64,000 nt of DNA from Paraspadella gotoi. Lineage: Eukaryota > Chaetognatha. The position numbers were made by a program, and so were the translations under genes. Below, in pieces: positions 26,840 to 40,609 of the stretch; the stretch's first letter is position 1; each line of letters begins with the position of its first letter. The stretch spans positions 19,209,642-19,273,641 of the forward strand of contig CM119265.1 in assembly GCA_051294375.1 (NCBI GenBank), given 5' to 3'. The notes beneath the pieces were generated by a model, which was given only the letters and a program-made list of their open reading frames with translations, was not told where the DNA came from and made no database searches.

Positions 26840-28690
26840 ATTCCTGATTAGTGTTTAAGTGATTCACGTAAACTCCAGACCTCGAACGCCAAATCGTGAA
26901 GCTTATTAAATGTCTGAGTCTTACCCTCAAAAAAATAATCCGACGCATTTTTTCGCTTTCATCATAAACGAAGACAAGTGACAACTCGAAAGATCCGAGA
27001 TTCGTCCAATGGATATGAATGTTGATAAAATAAGAAAGGAACTTGGGTGGGGGATGCATAATATATCTACAAATATTCCATGATACAGTGCGAACTACTT
27101 TGAATATGTCTTCGCACCTGTGCATTTTAAAATAACGGGATTCAAACACCAGAAAAAAAATAAAAAGATGAAAGGATAAAAAACAGAATCAATTAGACAG
27201 CATATAAGTAGAAAAATACAAAAGATAATTAAGGTCTCCGATAAAACAGGGAAAACAATGAAGAGAGGCGAAAAGAAGAAGGAAAATGCTATTGCAAGCT
27301 ATAATCAACCTCTTCTCGGTGTAGATAGTTGGTTTATTGTTTCGAAGTTCGCTTTAGTAGAAGAAGGAGTACACGCGAATAAGAAGATCTATAATCCAGA
27401 TAATGTTAAAATTGTGAACAAGAACATATGGTAAATAGATCGAAGCCCCCCGACGTAGATGAGGCCACCGAATAGCAGACCTCGCCCAACTCACTAGAGC
27501 GACATATCCATAGGCGAAAATTTCACATATACAGAGAACAAGAGCAATACAAATCGAGTTTATGGTCCGTGCAAAGGGCTGTCAGAATCTACGGGACGGG
27601 AAGTGGACCGCTGCGGGGCTCGCAACGCGTCGTCAGAAGAGAGAATAGGTGGACATCATGGGTGATGTTTTGGAGGCTCGTCTCTTGCGTCACTCTTCGT
27701 TCATCCTCATACTTACGTTTTCTCTCGTGGGTCAAACGGACAAGAGCTGTCATAGAATTTTAGATTCCAAAATGAGAAATGGAAAGAAGGAATGAGAGGT
27801 TGCCGGAAATTAGTGTCGTTTTTAAATAATCGTCATCGTCATTTGTCGTTACGTGCGTTCTACAGTCGACCGTCAGCTCTGATCTGTCAGCTAGACGGTC
27901 GTGTTCTTGCTCGTCACAACTCGTCGTTTCAGTCGTACTGTACAGTCGCCGCAATGTTAACCGCTTACCCTAATGCGACACGCACTCAGAATCTGACTGT
28001 ACAGGACATACGCAGCTAAAACGAATGAGCGAACTCGGCAATTAAGATATCAGTGCACGTCCTACTAATATTCGACCGATTGACCCCATGTATCATCTCA
28101 ATAAACAGTCAGATGGAAGGTCGCCCATATCTTCATGATAGCCTATCTATAGTAAATTTCTCATATTCGTTTTCACTTAGAGTTTTTTATTCCTTATGCC
28201 TCCGCACCCTAAGCCGACGTGCCCCCTTGACGCTAGCATACGTCCCCTCACCATCCGCACACACGAGGAGAGCGGAATCACACGACGACAACACGACGAT
28301 GACAGTTAGTGACCGAGGACGATCGATTCGTCGCGCCCTGACTCGGCTCGATAGAGTGGCCGGCTCCGATAACAGAATCGATGAGACTCGGATGTCTGAG
28401 AATGAGATGAAAAAGGTCAATATTGAATAATCGAACGATTTGATGATGGAGTTGATGCTGGAGAAGAGAGGAAGAAAGCAAAACAGGAGATGAGCTATCG
28501 CGAGGCGGAGCTGAAAAAATCGCGTGCTACAATGAGGAATTGGGAGAGTATCGCGAGGTCGATGCTGACAAATAGAACCGCGATGTGAGCGATCGAGCAT
28601 CGGCGGCGGCGCGGGACCGAGCGTCATCTCTGGGGAAATGTGAAAGACCCAGTGGACGAGAGAGAAAGGAATCTGAGTGACGTTCCCGTT
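26840..28690 (+). repeat. Noisy direct copy of segment X (about 15840-16970)
   Basis: The landmarks at 15840-16130 reappear at 26850-27170, and those of 16690-16970 at 28300-28690. Numerous indels and inserted stretches separate them. All open frames (for example 28187-28696 on the minus strand) lack counterparts in the cleaner copy, so they are not genes. Confidence 0.8.
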
Positions 28691-29590
28691 CAACAAGACA
28701 AAACTTGAAAGAGGAGGATTTTCGCGAAGTTAAAAGGTGAGTCAATGGGTGATTTGGGTAAGGAATGGGAGCTATGGCGGTAGCCAAGAGGAAAAGGAGG
28801 TAAATGGTATTGATAAGTCTATTTAAAAAAGATAGTCATGAACCGGCGCGACAGAGTAAACAGACTTCGCTTCCGTTCCGTTTAGTGTTTACGCAAGATC
28901 ATGTTGAACTTTCGTCTCTCTCTCTCTCTCTCTCCTCTCTCATCTCCTCTCGTCTCTCTTCTCTCGTCTCTCTCATCCTGACTTCCAGCTCTTCTCTATT
29001 CTTCTCACTTCGACTTAGAAATCTCCCTTCTATCTCTCTCGTCCTTTCATCTCTACTGGTCCGAAATCACGATTAACAGAAGAAGGAAAGTCACGGTGAG
29101 CGGGAGATGCGCCCTCGGAATAGCTCAAAATGTATGTATATTTGTGAAGAATCCTTGAAAAAGAAATTTGAAAAAAGGGGTAATAAAGACCGAGTGTTTT
29201 CCACATTTTTTTTATTCTCTTTCCGTAAGATCCTGGGAAAACTGGTTAAGGGGAAACATCTTCTCTGGGGCGAAAAAAATTTGATAAAAGAAATTTATAG
29301 CAAGATCATTGAAAGTGTAGTATCCAGCTATGATATATAAAGAACGAAATAGTTGCTAAAATAAAATCTCGAGAAGTAGATGTTAGCCAAATTCCCCCTT
29401 TCAAGTGTAATATATGCGTCAAAACGGCTTGAAACATTTTTCCAAATTTTTTAGAAAAGAAAGTTCTGGCGTCTTATGATTATAGTGGTTCTGCTTTTAT
29501 GAATCTTGGCTAAAAAAGAAATTTTGCCCTCTTTTCCACAAGATGTCGCGAAACGCGAACTTCAAATGGACTCGACCTTAATGCCGGATT
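28690..29590 (-). repeat. Noisy inverted copy of segment S (about 17000-17905)
   Basis: Reverse-complement match running from the 17905 end at 28700 to the 17010 end at 29580, including a degraded CT tract at 28915-28990 opposite the GA tract at 17571. It joins segment X directly at 28690. Confidence 0.8.
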
Positions 29591-32009
29591 TCAGATATGA
29601 GAATTCGAAAAAATGACGAAGCAAAAAAACGCGATTACCAAAGGTTCTTTTGCCATCGGGGTGAGAAACGAGAGACCTCGTGTTATTATTCCACGGAAGA
29701 TGAGAGAGAGAGAGAGAGAGGAGAGAGAGGAAGAGAGAGAGAGAGAGGACGACGGAGGTAGAAGGAGGGAGGAGAGTGGCTATCTGAGAAGGTAGAGGGG
29801 AGCCGAGGAATCCCGGTCGGAGAGAGAGGGGAGGAGGAAGGACGAGAGAGAGCCCACAGGAGAAGAGAGGGACACTCCGACATTGCGATTGATTTCAGGA
29901 CTATTCTAAGCGGCATACGTACTTTTTGGGGCTGGGGCACACAAAGCGGAATAATATTTTCTAAACTCCTATCTAATATTATGTCCTGAGGTGGGTTATG
30001 TTTGAAGCCTTACATAATATAGCATTAAATTATAAATTCGCAGCTTACTACTCCGCTTATTGCTGTCTATCTTTTTTCTTTTCGTTTTATCAGATTTGTC
30101 GAGGAGAGAGGACAGACGTAGTCAGAGCAGCGGGAGAGAGAAGTGAATTGAAGAGTAGGGATGTCTTATATGAGACTGTAATGAGCGATCGCTAGGAAGC
30201 AGTATGATGACGTATTACTGTGCATGTGGATTTGTCCGTGACGTCATTTTAGCCCGGAGGGATGACTCGCGAATTGGAAGAATGAGACACACAAATCTTC
30301 AAAAAGATAAGTTCTTCTGAAATTTAAATGGTGAGAGTCGAAATCTATGCATTCTTCAATAGAATAAAGATAATACAAGCGTTTGAAACTTGTTACACAA
30401 AGGAAAGGAATTTGACAAATGAAATCGTTGAGACTCAGCCAAAACGTGACACAACAATCTCTCCTACCTCTATCTCATCTACGTGTCTCAATTCTCTCTG
30501 CTTCTATCAGGTCTCTCTTGCTTCGCGTCTCTCTACTCTAGATTTTTCTTTTTTAAACATCATGACTCTCTCTCTCTTCTCTCATCTGCTGCGTAAAAGG
30601 CGTTGACTAAAAAGTCACTAAAGCAGTCATTCACTTGGTTTTCTGCCTCAGAGAGAGGAGAGCAGCTCAACGACGATTAGCAAAGAGAGAAAGGAGAATG
30701 AGACGAGAGCACGAAGGAGACGGAGACGAGTGTTTGCGGCCTAGCGGAGTAGAGAGAGGAAAGAAATAATGAGTAGAGGGAAGGTGCGTGCAACATGGAT
30801 GCTGGATTGCTTGTTACAATCGGTTTGACCGTCGAGACTCAAACGCCAGTGATCTCTTCGATCTTCTTTAGTTAGGTGGCGAACATACAAGTTGTAGTGC
30901 GATAAAGATCGATCACAGTTTATGAGAGTGACCGTATTCGGTCATTGGCCGCCGCGACCCTTGATTCTCTCGGGGCACACGTCCTCCTTTTTTGATATCG
31001 TGTTGTGTACTGAGATACATAGTCACTTGAAGAAGAGAATTAGATTTTTTTCAATTCTAAATACAATATATAGAACCAAGCAACAGTTAGGTATTTACAA
31101 GAAGATGAGATTTTCGGAATTGAATTTTAGAAAAAATCCTCGACGTTTTAGAAAAAAAAAAGACGAATAAAAGGAATCTTGATCAGTCCAGAATGAAATG
31201 GCGAAGGAATTCGCCAGGTTCGAACGCGTAGGTGAAAGCTTTCTTTTAATCAAATAATGCAAAACTGTGGCCCAAGGACGCCGATCGCCTTATACCCATT
31301 AACATGAACCACACACAAAAGATGAACCTTTCAGGAGAAAGTCCTACTTATCGTTCGATCTGCCAATGCATCCTCTTGTATCTCCTCGGTTAAGATAATA
31401 ATAACCGCGAGCCAGAGAATGGGCTCAGGCACGACCAGTACGAAGGCTGTCATCAGGATAACATCGATAGTATGATTTTGCTCTCGACGTGCAAGAGATA
31501 TTACATTTCCTCAAAGTGGGATCTGTGTGTTTCTTGCGAGTCTTCGCTGGGCTCCATTTTGTTTGCTCTTACTTATATTTTTCACTCCTCTCGGTTCTTT
31601 GACCTTGGCCGTAAATCTCGCTCCTCTGCTCTTTCCTTCTTTGCATCTTCTTCTCGTGTGTGTGTGGCCCTCTCATACATACTCCGGCTCTACTGTTTCG
31701 CGTGCCTCTCTCTCTTCTTACAATCTCTCCTCTCATCTCTCGTCCACTGATGAGGCAGAAACCATAATGATAATGACGTCTTTAGTCGACTGCTTTAGCT
31801 ACGCTTTTACGGGAGTATTCTCATGTATCCTTAAACGGAAATGATACTATTGCAAGCCAACGCTCTATCCCCTTTTAGATCTTACTTACGCTATGCTGTT
31901 TCTGTTGCTGTTCTGTTCTGTTCTTGTTCTAGTTCAAATTCAATCAATTCAAAATCTCTCTTCTCTCTCCTCACTTCTCTCTCTTACTCTCTCTCGTCTC
32001 TCTCTCTCT

Positions 32010-32040
<31 letters not shown>

Positions 32041-32150
32041 GTTCTCTCTCTGCTCTCCTCTCTCTCTCTCTCTCTCTCCTTTCCGTTGGAACTTAAACCG
32101 ACGGTACACTATCGTTCTACCCCGGATGGAAAAACCTTATGGACTTACGC
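29590..32150. repeat. Noisy inverted-repeat arms around a central spacer
   Basis: Sequence at 29590-29960 is a degraded reverse complement of about 31830-32160: the AAGCAAAAAACGCG word, a GA/CT tract and a GGGG-containing word occur in mirrored order. The part at 30170-30330 is a degraded inverted copy of 19200-19345. No gene is supported in the 2.5 kb, and the short open frames change with each indel. Confidence 0.6.
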
Positions 32151-33115
32151 GTTTTTTGCTTCTTCATATCCTTTTTGGATTCTCTGTGAAATTCCGCATC
32201 TAAGGGTCGAGCATCCTTTGATAGTTCGGTTTCGCGACATCTTTGCTGGAAAGAGGGAAAACTTTTTTTAGAAAGAAGCTATGTATAAAAGCAGAAACAA
32301 ATCATTAAGACGCCAGAAAATTTTTTTGTTGAAAAAAATTGGAAAATTTTAAGAGTTTTGACTATTATTACTCAGGAATTGGGTACATTACTTCTCGAGA
32401 TTTATTTTTACAACTATGTTATTTTCTCTTATACATAGCTGATCCTCTTTCAATGATCTTGTTAAATTTTCTTTTACAATTTTTTTCCCGAGAGAAGATG
32501 TTTTCCCTTAACCCTGACGGTTTTTCCAGGAATCTTACGGAAAGAAAATAACAAAAGTAGGGAAAACACTGGCTTTTACTTCCCCTTTTTACAATTTTTT
32601 CACAAGGAATCTTAAAGAATCAACATTTGAGTAAATTCGAGGCGAGTCTCCGTCACGTGACCTTATCCTTCTAGTTGTTTAATCGTCGATACTTCTGACC
32701 AGATAGATGATGAAAAGCGCAGGAGAGATCACGAGAGGGAAGAATATTTAGTCGAGATAGTGAGGAAGATAGAGAGGAGAGAGAGAGAGAGAGAGAGGGA
32801 GAGAGGAGAGAGAGGAGAGAGATGGAGAGAGAAGAGGAGAAGAGAGAGAGAGAGAGAGACGAAAGTTCACGACAGAATCTTGGCGAAAACTTACACAGGA
32901 GTTGGTAGCGAAGTCCCTGTTAACTATCGCGACCGAGGTTAGTCGTGTCTTTGTTTTTAATTGATTATCCATCCATTTACTCGCTCTTTTCTCTATTCTA
33001 TTCACTCCATAGCTCCATTCCATTTACCCCAGCTCACCCATTGACCGACCTTTTTTAACACTTCGAACGAAGTCCCCCTCTTTCATTTTGTCCTTAGTGA
33101 ACGGGAAAAACGTCC
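32150..33115 (+). repeat. Noisy direct copy of segment S
   Basis: Colinear with 16990-17905 with many single-base indels, including the GA tract at 32770-32860. It is followed immediately by inverted segment X at about 33115. Confidence 0.82.
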
Positions 33116-34672
33116 ACCAATGATTCTCGTTTCTCCTCTCGTCATGGGCTCTCACAATTTCCAAGACGATGACGCCGCGCACGCCGCCGCCGCCCCGATC
33201 TCGACAGATCCACTTGTGTAGGATTATACTTTCGGTCAGCATCATACGCCGCAACTCTAATCTCCATTATTACAGACTGCGGATTTTTTTCAGTCGCGAA
33301 AAATCGCGATGCTATCTTGTTTTTTTCATCTTCTCTCTCTCTCTGCTCTCGATTCGTTCGGCGGCCCCTTTATCGCGAAGACGGGCGCGCGACGATCCGC
33401 AGTTCTTCGGTTACTGTCATGTCGTTTTGGTTGATACCTGAATCGTGTTATACTCGTATCCGTTTATGTTTGCGCCGATCGCCTCGAGCTCATTCTTCCG
33501 CCTCTGGCGCAGTCGTTATCGGATTATGTAACCCTCGCTTTCTTAAACGTGATAGTACGATTGATAAAGATTTATCCTTATTGCCTTTCTTTCAGATTAG
33601 TGCGACAACCCGCTACTGCTCCTTCTACTATTTGCTGGGTTCTGTTAGGAGGACGGCCTTGAATCTTAACTCTCGATTGCTCATTTGTCATTCCGTCGTC
33701 ACCTTTCATCGCCAATTGTTAACATTCCGCATCTTCATTCTTCCGCCGTCGTCGTCGTCGCCGTCTCGTCGTCATTATCGTAGTCGTCCCAAATTTTTCC
33801 AACCATTCAAAAAACCAAATTAAGTCAATTTTTCTTTTTCTAGACAAGTTCTGGATGCCTTTATTTTTTTGGTTTGGAGGATGATGGTGGATCAGGAGGG
33901 GTTCGTAGCTTTTTTAACATTGTTTTGTATAACAATTTAAGACATTAATTGATCATACTTAGCGACTTTAAAAGCGAAACTAGAAAAAAACGAATTTTAT
34001 CAGAACGTTTTTCTCCCTTCTCTTTTCTCGATCCCTTTTGTCATTAATGATATACATACGTTAATGTTTGTGTTTTTTCCTTTTATTCCCTTTTTTTTTC
34101 TGGTTTTGAACCCGGCATTTAAAATCACAGCGTGCGAAATACATTTCACAAGTAGCGGCATTAGCAGGTATCAGAAATCTCGTCCCCCCCCATCCGCTTT
34201 ATTTTTCCGATTACATTCCTGCCAAAAACAATCTCGGGTTCTTCATGTGTCACATCTGTCTTCGTTACTAGATTGAGAAGCGCGAAAAAAGCGGATCGGA
34301 TTATTTTTCTTGAGAGGAAAGACCTCCGAAAATTAAATACTTCTCACGATTTGCCGCGGTCGAGCGTCTTGGATTTACGTAGACATCAACTTAAACACTC
34401 ACATGTGTAGACTTCACAACGGCTTACTTGGTTGAGATGAATGGTTAATTATAAATGATCGTTAATGGCAACTCAGACGGGGATTGTATAACTTGAGTTT
34501 AGTTACACAATATTATCCTACAATTTATGATCCCAAAGTTAAAAGAATAAGCGTCGTCACGATCACCAAAAATATTGGATTTTTAAATCGTCGCGAGGAA
34601 TCATTCGATTCCCAACAAAAAAAACAACTGATCCTCACAGCGTTTTATTCAGTTTCCTTCTTGCGACTAAGA

Positions 34673-34690
<18 letters not shown>
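33115..34690 (-). repeat. Noisy inverted copy of segment X
   Basis: Reverse-complement match to 15590-16970. Examples are the GGC-tract end at 33150-33200, the trinucleotide stretch at 33745-33785 and the landmarks at 34100-34480. The open frame 33317-33823 is the antisense of this repeat and has no domain. Confidence 0.82.
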
Positions 34691-34766
<76 letters not shown>

Positions 34767-34783
34767 CTTCTCTCTCGATTTAT

Positions 34784-34972
34784 CCCATTTTTCTTCTCGA
34801 TTCTTGCCGAACTAAAAATACAAAAAAAATACACCCAATCGACATTTCATGGGTCTAAAGTCTTCGAATTCCTAAAATCGAGGGAAAAACTCATCAAAAA
34901 TTCACATTTGGCATATGAAATAAAAATACTGCGTCGCGGCAATCCAAGAATCATAGCCGAGAAATGAAGTCT

Positions 34973-35028
<56 letters not shown>

Positions 35029-38000
35029 TCTTCTCTCTCTCTTCTTCTCTTTTCCACTGAATATCGAATCAATATATAACATTCCTTCCGCTCCAGCTTA
35101 AAATCGGGACCCTTCTTCGCTGACACACTCCGCCTGAAATGAAACTGATATGGTCGATTCTATTGCTCCCGGGACTCTGGAGACGTTCGATGCGGATGGA
35201 CGCTTATAGCACACGGCTTCGCATTAGACGACGACGACGACGACGACGACGACGCACGGACGACCGCGACGAACGACGACGACGACGACGCGGGACGACG
35301 CTTGAACTACTCAGTAAGCTGAGGAACAGTCGTTTTCCTTAAATCGTCCGTCAGTTGTCGTTCGTTCGTCGTCGTCGTCGTTTCTCCCGAGCGGGGTAAA
35401 CGGCGAAATCTTATTCGGGGTATTTATTTTTAGCTTCAAGAGAAATTTCTGACAGGGTTCTTATACATCTAAAGTTATCGCCATAAACGGTAACGAGCGT
35501 ACAGCGATATCATGGAAGGGTCGGAACGTAGACGGTGAAACGCGGAGAGGGGTCGAAATCTATTATTCAACGTGGGAAAACCTTTCGTTCTGTAATTGTA
35601 AGTTTGGATCGGAACGGGTTATTTTAACGGAGCTATTTGTTTACTGTTTTTTCTATCTTTAATTTTTTTCTTTTTTAACACTGAAACTTTAAAATTTTTT
35701 ATCTCTTTTTTTCTTTGTTCGTTTTTATTTTTTTTCTTGGCGCGTCGGAAACGTACGGAAAAAGCGGTGAGAGATTAACCAGGAGAGAAAAGTTTGAAAT
35801 CTGTGGGTTTGGGTTTAAACTTCTTGTGTGTGTTGTGTGTGAAGGAGAGAGAGAGAGACGAGAGAGATGAGAGAGAGGAGGAGAGAATGAGGGAGAGAGA
35901 GAGAGAGGAGAGAGATGGAGAGAGAGGGAGGGGGCTTCTGGTCCTATTGAATGAGAGTAGAGAAAAAGATATTTGATAAGTTTTTCCGTGGGAATTCAAG
36001 AGGATCGCGCATTCATTGAGGATTTGTGATCTGAGAAGAATGAGCGATATCTCCTTCCTTGTTTTCTTTTTATTTTTTATCATGATGAATGATTATGACG
36101 GACGATTGATCGATGAAATGAAGACGGGAATAAGGCTGATGTCACACGAATGTCTGTATTCTACATCTAACTTAAAAAGCCCCACGTTCCGAAACAAAAA
36201 CCTCCAATTGCTAAAACGTTTCTCAAACCGTAGTTTATACGCCTTCTGTTTTCTCAGACAATCTCACTTAAAGATAGATATTATTAATTTAACCACTACT
36301 AATAACCCAAAAATGCTTAACTGAGGGCCAAAAACAGCTACCATCGTACATCATACTCATCTCTTTACGCCTACACAATATACATTTATAGTAAAATCAG
36401 CTATATATAATACGTTGTTAGATTCAGTTTACGGGCGTTCTTCCGTTGCTTTTTCCCTTTAATTTCAGAGTTTGTTTCATTAATAAATCGAATTTAATCT
36501 TCACGAAAACCCAGAACCGACCGAAAAAAGAAGGTGAATCGTTAGAGTTCAGCATCGTGATCGATTCTTTTCTCAAAAATTGCACACTCGAAATAAAGTA
36601 CAAAAAATCAAAACTTAATTTTCCTCTGTCCAGTTCGAATTAAAAATGATGAAAATCCTTCCGAATTGAAAAAAAAAGGTTGATTTAAAAACACAATTGA
36701 CAGAACAAGTTTAGTTTATATCCTTAAAATTGTTCCAAATCTCAGCACGGGGACTTCCGAAAAACAAAGCAAGAAGAGGAAGGGGGCGGCATAGCTTCTG
36801 GAGCCCCATTGGGGGCCGTAACCGATATGGAAGGGGGAAGTGGAGAAAGTGCCTAGGCACTTCCCTAACGATTCATCTCCTGCAAAGGGAGGTCTGGAAT
36901 TTTCAAAAGTGATTTACGAAAGGGAAAATATTTTCCAGAATTAAAAACATCCGGACCGCAATTTTCGGTCCGAAAAACAAGACTTTTTCTTCGCCAAAAG
37001 AACCTTGAGGACTCTTCGAGGTCCTTGGAAATTGTAACTCTATTTCATCGGATCTCTTTTTTTGAAAGTGATAGAGAGAAGAGAGAGACTGAAGATGAAG
37101 AGAGAGATGATGAGGAGAGATGAGAGAGATGAGACAGAGCAGACGATGTGAGATGATGGAGAAGGACGAGAGAGTTGAGTAGAACAACAAAACCGCGATT
37201 TTGCCTCAAGTGACGACATCTTAATTCGTAATAAAAGATATTTTAAAAAATAGTTCGTCGACAGGAGAGGAGCAAACTTGTAAGTCAAGATTAAACCTTG
37301 TTCTTGAACCATGCTTATGGAATTTATATTTCAAGGATATATTAATAAAAGATTTCTAGAAACGCCGAACAAAGACCCTCCCGGGATCTGTTCAATGGAC
37401 AACGACGATTTTACTAAACGATCGAGTCGAACATAAAAAAAATCCCTGCGAACAAAAAGGGAGTGAAGTGGAGAGAAATGGATCTAAACAGGAATGTTTC
37501 TGCGGGGAAATGAGGGGAAGAGGAGAAGAGATCAGGAAAAAGGACTATGAAGATTGAAAAAGTGAAATGACCATGGAAGGACTAAGCAAGGAAGGAAGGC
37601 AAAGGAAAAGCAGAAGAGGAAGGAAAGAAGAAGGGAAGTAAGGAACTGAAGGAAAGAAGCGAAGAAGGAAGACAGGAAGGAAGGAAGGAAGAAGGAAGGA
37701 GAGCGAAGAAGGAAAGAATGCATGTCGTGTGAGGATTATATAAGAAGAATTAAGTGAATGGTTCGTAAAGAGGCCCAGCGGCGCGGCGTCTGAGCAGCGC
37801 CGTTCAGCAGCGCGGTAGCTTTCCAGCGGCAGAGCCGAGCGTTGAGGGCCGCCGCTAAAGAGAGCAGCGTGCGACTGTGGCGTCAAAGCTTGGCGGCAGT
37901 TGAGGACACGCGCGAGCTCTTTGCACAAAGCCGCGAGTTTCACGCAATTTAGTTTAAAACCGAAGAAGAAAGACGGATTTGATGTAGAATTCGATCGGGG

Positions 38001-38162
38001 TAAGATGATGGAGATGCGAGGATTCGAAGTGAACTCACTGACCAATTTGTAAACACTTGTTCATTTTTAAAACCATTGGTTTTACCTCTTTTTTATTTTG
38101 TTCTCCTTATAACTCTCATTTTCACAAATACCTTTAGGTACAATGTAATCTCTTCTCTTGGT
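34784..38162 (+). repeat. Copy C: noisy direct copy of 1-5900
   Basis: Colinear with the window start through about 5900, with one- and two-base indels every few bases to tens of bases. The 2.8-kb polypurine tract of copy A is reduced to about 130 bp at 37065-37195. It ends at a 25-N gap. No gene. Confidence 0.88.
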
Positions 38163-38187
38163 NNNNNNNNNNNNNNNNNNNNNNNNN

Positions 38188-39480
38188 ATGTCAAAGCAAG
38201 CCATAACCTTTCCTCGGACTTTAAAATCGATAGTCATGATTCTTGTTTTAGAATAATAAAAAAATTCTCGAATCAAGACTTTGTCGGTCAGGAAAAAAAA
38301 GAAAGACAACGAATTGAACAATTCGTTCTGCCGTCGCCAGAATTCATTGATGCCGGCAAACGGATGACGCTGGTTTTTTTTCGCTCCGTCTACTATATTT
38401 AGAGTTCCAGATGTACGTTTATTGTCTTATTCCTTATTTTTCCTATTGAGTTCTTTTGTATTTTCTTGTATTAAATCCTTATACTCTTATCTCTTTTGAT
38501 AGTGTTTAAATTTTTTTATCAATAACGAGATTTTTTTCAAGAACTTGTCTAAATCATTACACTCGCCTCACTTATAACATCTTTGTATGTTAACTGGTAA
38601 GAAATTAACTTTTAATATTCTTTTCCCCAGACTTTCGCCAACGAATTTTCACTCCAAACCGTCTTCCCCATTTCTCCAAGTGACCAACCCAAATCCCCTA
38701 CTCTCCCCTCACCCGCCCCGTTCCCCACTTCCGGAACCGCCTTCCCTCGACCGTCCGCCTCTTTTTTTCCTCTTCCGATTCCGGAAATCGATTTTGTCCC
38801 AATTTGTCTCCGTCTCTGTCGCACAGCGAGAGGAGGAAGAGGAAGAGGNNNNNNNNNNNNNNNNNNNNNNNNNNNNNNNNNNNNNNNNNNNNNNNNNNNN
38901 NNNNNNNNNNNNNNNNNNNNNNNNNNNNNNNNNNNNNNNNNNNNNNNNNNNNNNNNNNNNNNNNNNNNNNNNNNNNNNNNNNNNNNNNNNNNNNNNNNNN
39001 NNNNNNNNNNNNNNNNNNNNNNNNNNNNNNNNNNNNNNNNNNNNNNNNNNNNNNNNGGGGGGGGCTCGAAGCGGTGGAGTGAGGGTCGAGGGGTCGAAAC
39101 AATGGGAAGAAGGGAAAGGGCGATCGTGGATCGTGTGAGAGTTACTCAACAGCTTGAGAGATTTGGATCGACTAGTTATTTACTGCGGGCGAGGAATTTT
39201 CATAAAACGTTTTCTACGTAGAGACTATTTCAAAATATCTTTTTCTCTTACGTAGAGATAAATGAGTAATTTCAGTTTATTAGAGAAAATAATAATAATT
39301 TTTTGACAAAGGTAGGTCCACTTCGAGAAAGCACTGACAGTCCGACACGGATTCCATTTGAAATGTTTTCCTTCTCTGGGTTTAAGGCCAGGGATCACTC
39401 AACCTAAAATTGTAGAAATTATTCGAGAATTAAAAAGAAAAGAGTTTAAGGGTCCGGGATCACATCAATTCAAATTAATA
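38188..39480. repeat. Left arm of a 3.7-kb inverted repeat
   Basis: It matches the reverse complement of about 40610-41890 over its whole length, with a 208-N gap at 38849-39056 inside this arm. Differences between arms are mostly one-base insertions in the right arm. A GC-rich part (38640-38830) contains short open frames on both strands. One could be an exon, but the frame is not kept in the right arm. Confidence 0.9.
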
Positions 39481-40609
39481 ATTAGCTAAAACCAGATCTC
39501 GCGATTTTGAAAGAACGACTCGACTGACATGTCGAAAATTATTCAAGTTACGCTATTTTTTCAAATTGCCGTAGTCGTTTTTTTGATTTGTTTTTGTACT
39601 ATATAAAATAAAAGAAACCTATTGTTGAAAGAGTTGCAACCCAACGGGTAAGGCGGTTTCTAAAATAAATTTGGGATGAATAGCCTTTACGTCACCAACA
39701 TCCAAATTCTATGCAAAGATACTTTCAAATTGTGCCTTCCTTGCAGAGAAAATTGAGTTATTTAGTGCCAATTTTTTGAGAATTAATTCCTTTATATCTT
39801 TGAGAACAAGAGCAACACGGTTTTTCAAAAAAAAAAGCGCTCATAGAAATCTCCCCCACCTCTTTTTCTTGCCCTAGATATTTTTTCTAGAAGAATTAGT
39901 ACACCAACGGTTTTGCAGCCTGCAACTCTTCGTTTTCGAACTTCTTGTTCGTCAAGAAAGTTAAATGTCCTTACTGCCATTATTTTCTTCTTGCAGCAGA
40001 TTCAACACAACATACACAAACACGGGGATGTGATGATGGAGTTTTGTTCAACGCCGCTATGTCTTAAACAAAACGGCTCCTACTGTTTTAATTTTTTTTA
40101 AGCTTCCAGATATTGATATTTTTTTTCAGTGATTCCTTTAGAAAATAGGGCAAACTATCTTTTGATATAAGCATTTACATAAAAGTTAAAAAGACAAATT
40201 TGAAATTAATTGATAAGTTTTTTAATAATAATAAACTCAAAAAACCATACAAAAAAAAACCGTCTGGAAAATGTGTAGAGTAGTTTATTTGTAGACTTAT
40301 AGTGATGAGCAACTTCAACAGTACGCTAACTTGCCATCAAAAAGAAGAAACTAAATATTAAGAGCTAGAACATTGAGCTTACTGTAAAGAATCAGTTTTA
40401 AGTTAACAAAGATTTTTTGTCAATAGAAATTTTAGGCTTACCTTTAAAAAAATATTTTTCTTTTGAAAATCTAGTTTTACCGAGCAAAAAAAAATTTGTC
40501 TTAAATTGTTGTAAATGAACATTTAGCGTAGATTTTTAAAAAGTTTCGATTATTTTGTAATGGAAAATCTCTTACAAGGATGAAAAGAAAATGATTAAAT
40601 ACAGTAGAA
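39481..40609. other. AT-rich loop between inverted-repeat arms, no gene seen
   Basis: About 1.1 kb of AT-rich single-copy sequence with many T and A runs. No open frame of note, RNA gene or repeat element is recognised. Confidence 0.6.

Noticed and set aside
28187-28696. 169-codon minus-strand frame
   Set aside because: It lies in a noisy copy of segment X, and the cleaner copy at 15840-16970 does not keep the frame.
33317-33823. 168-codon plus-strand frame
   Set aside because: It is antisense to segment X in another noisy pass and depends on indels absent from the first copy.
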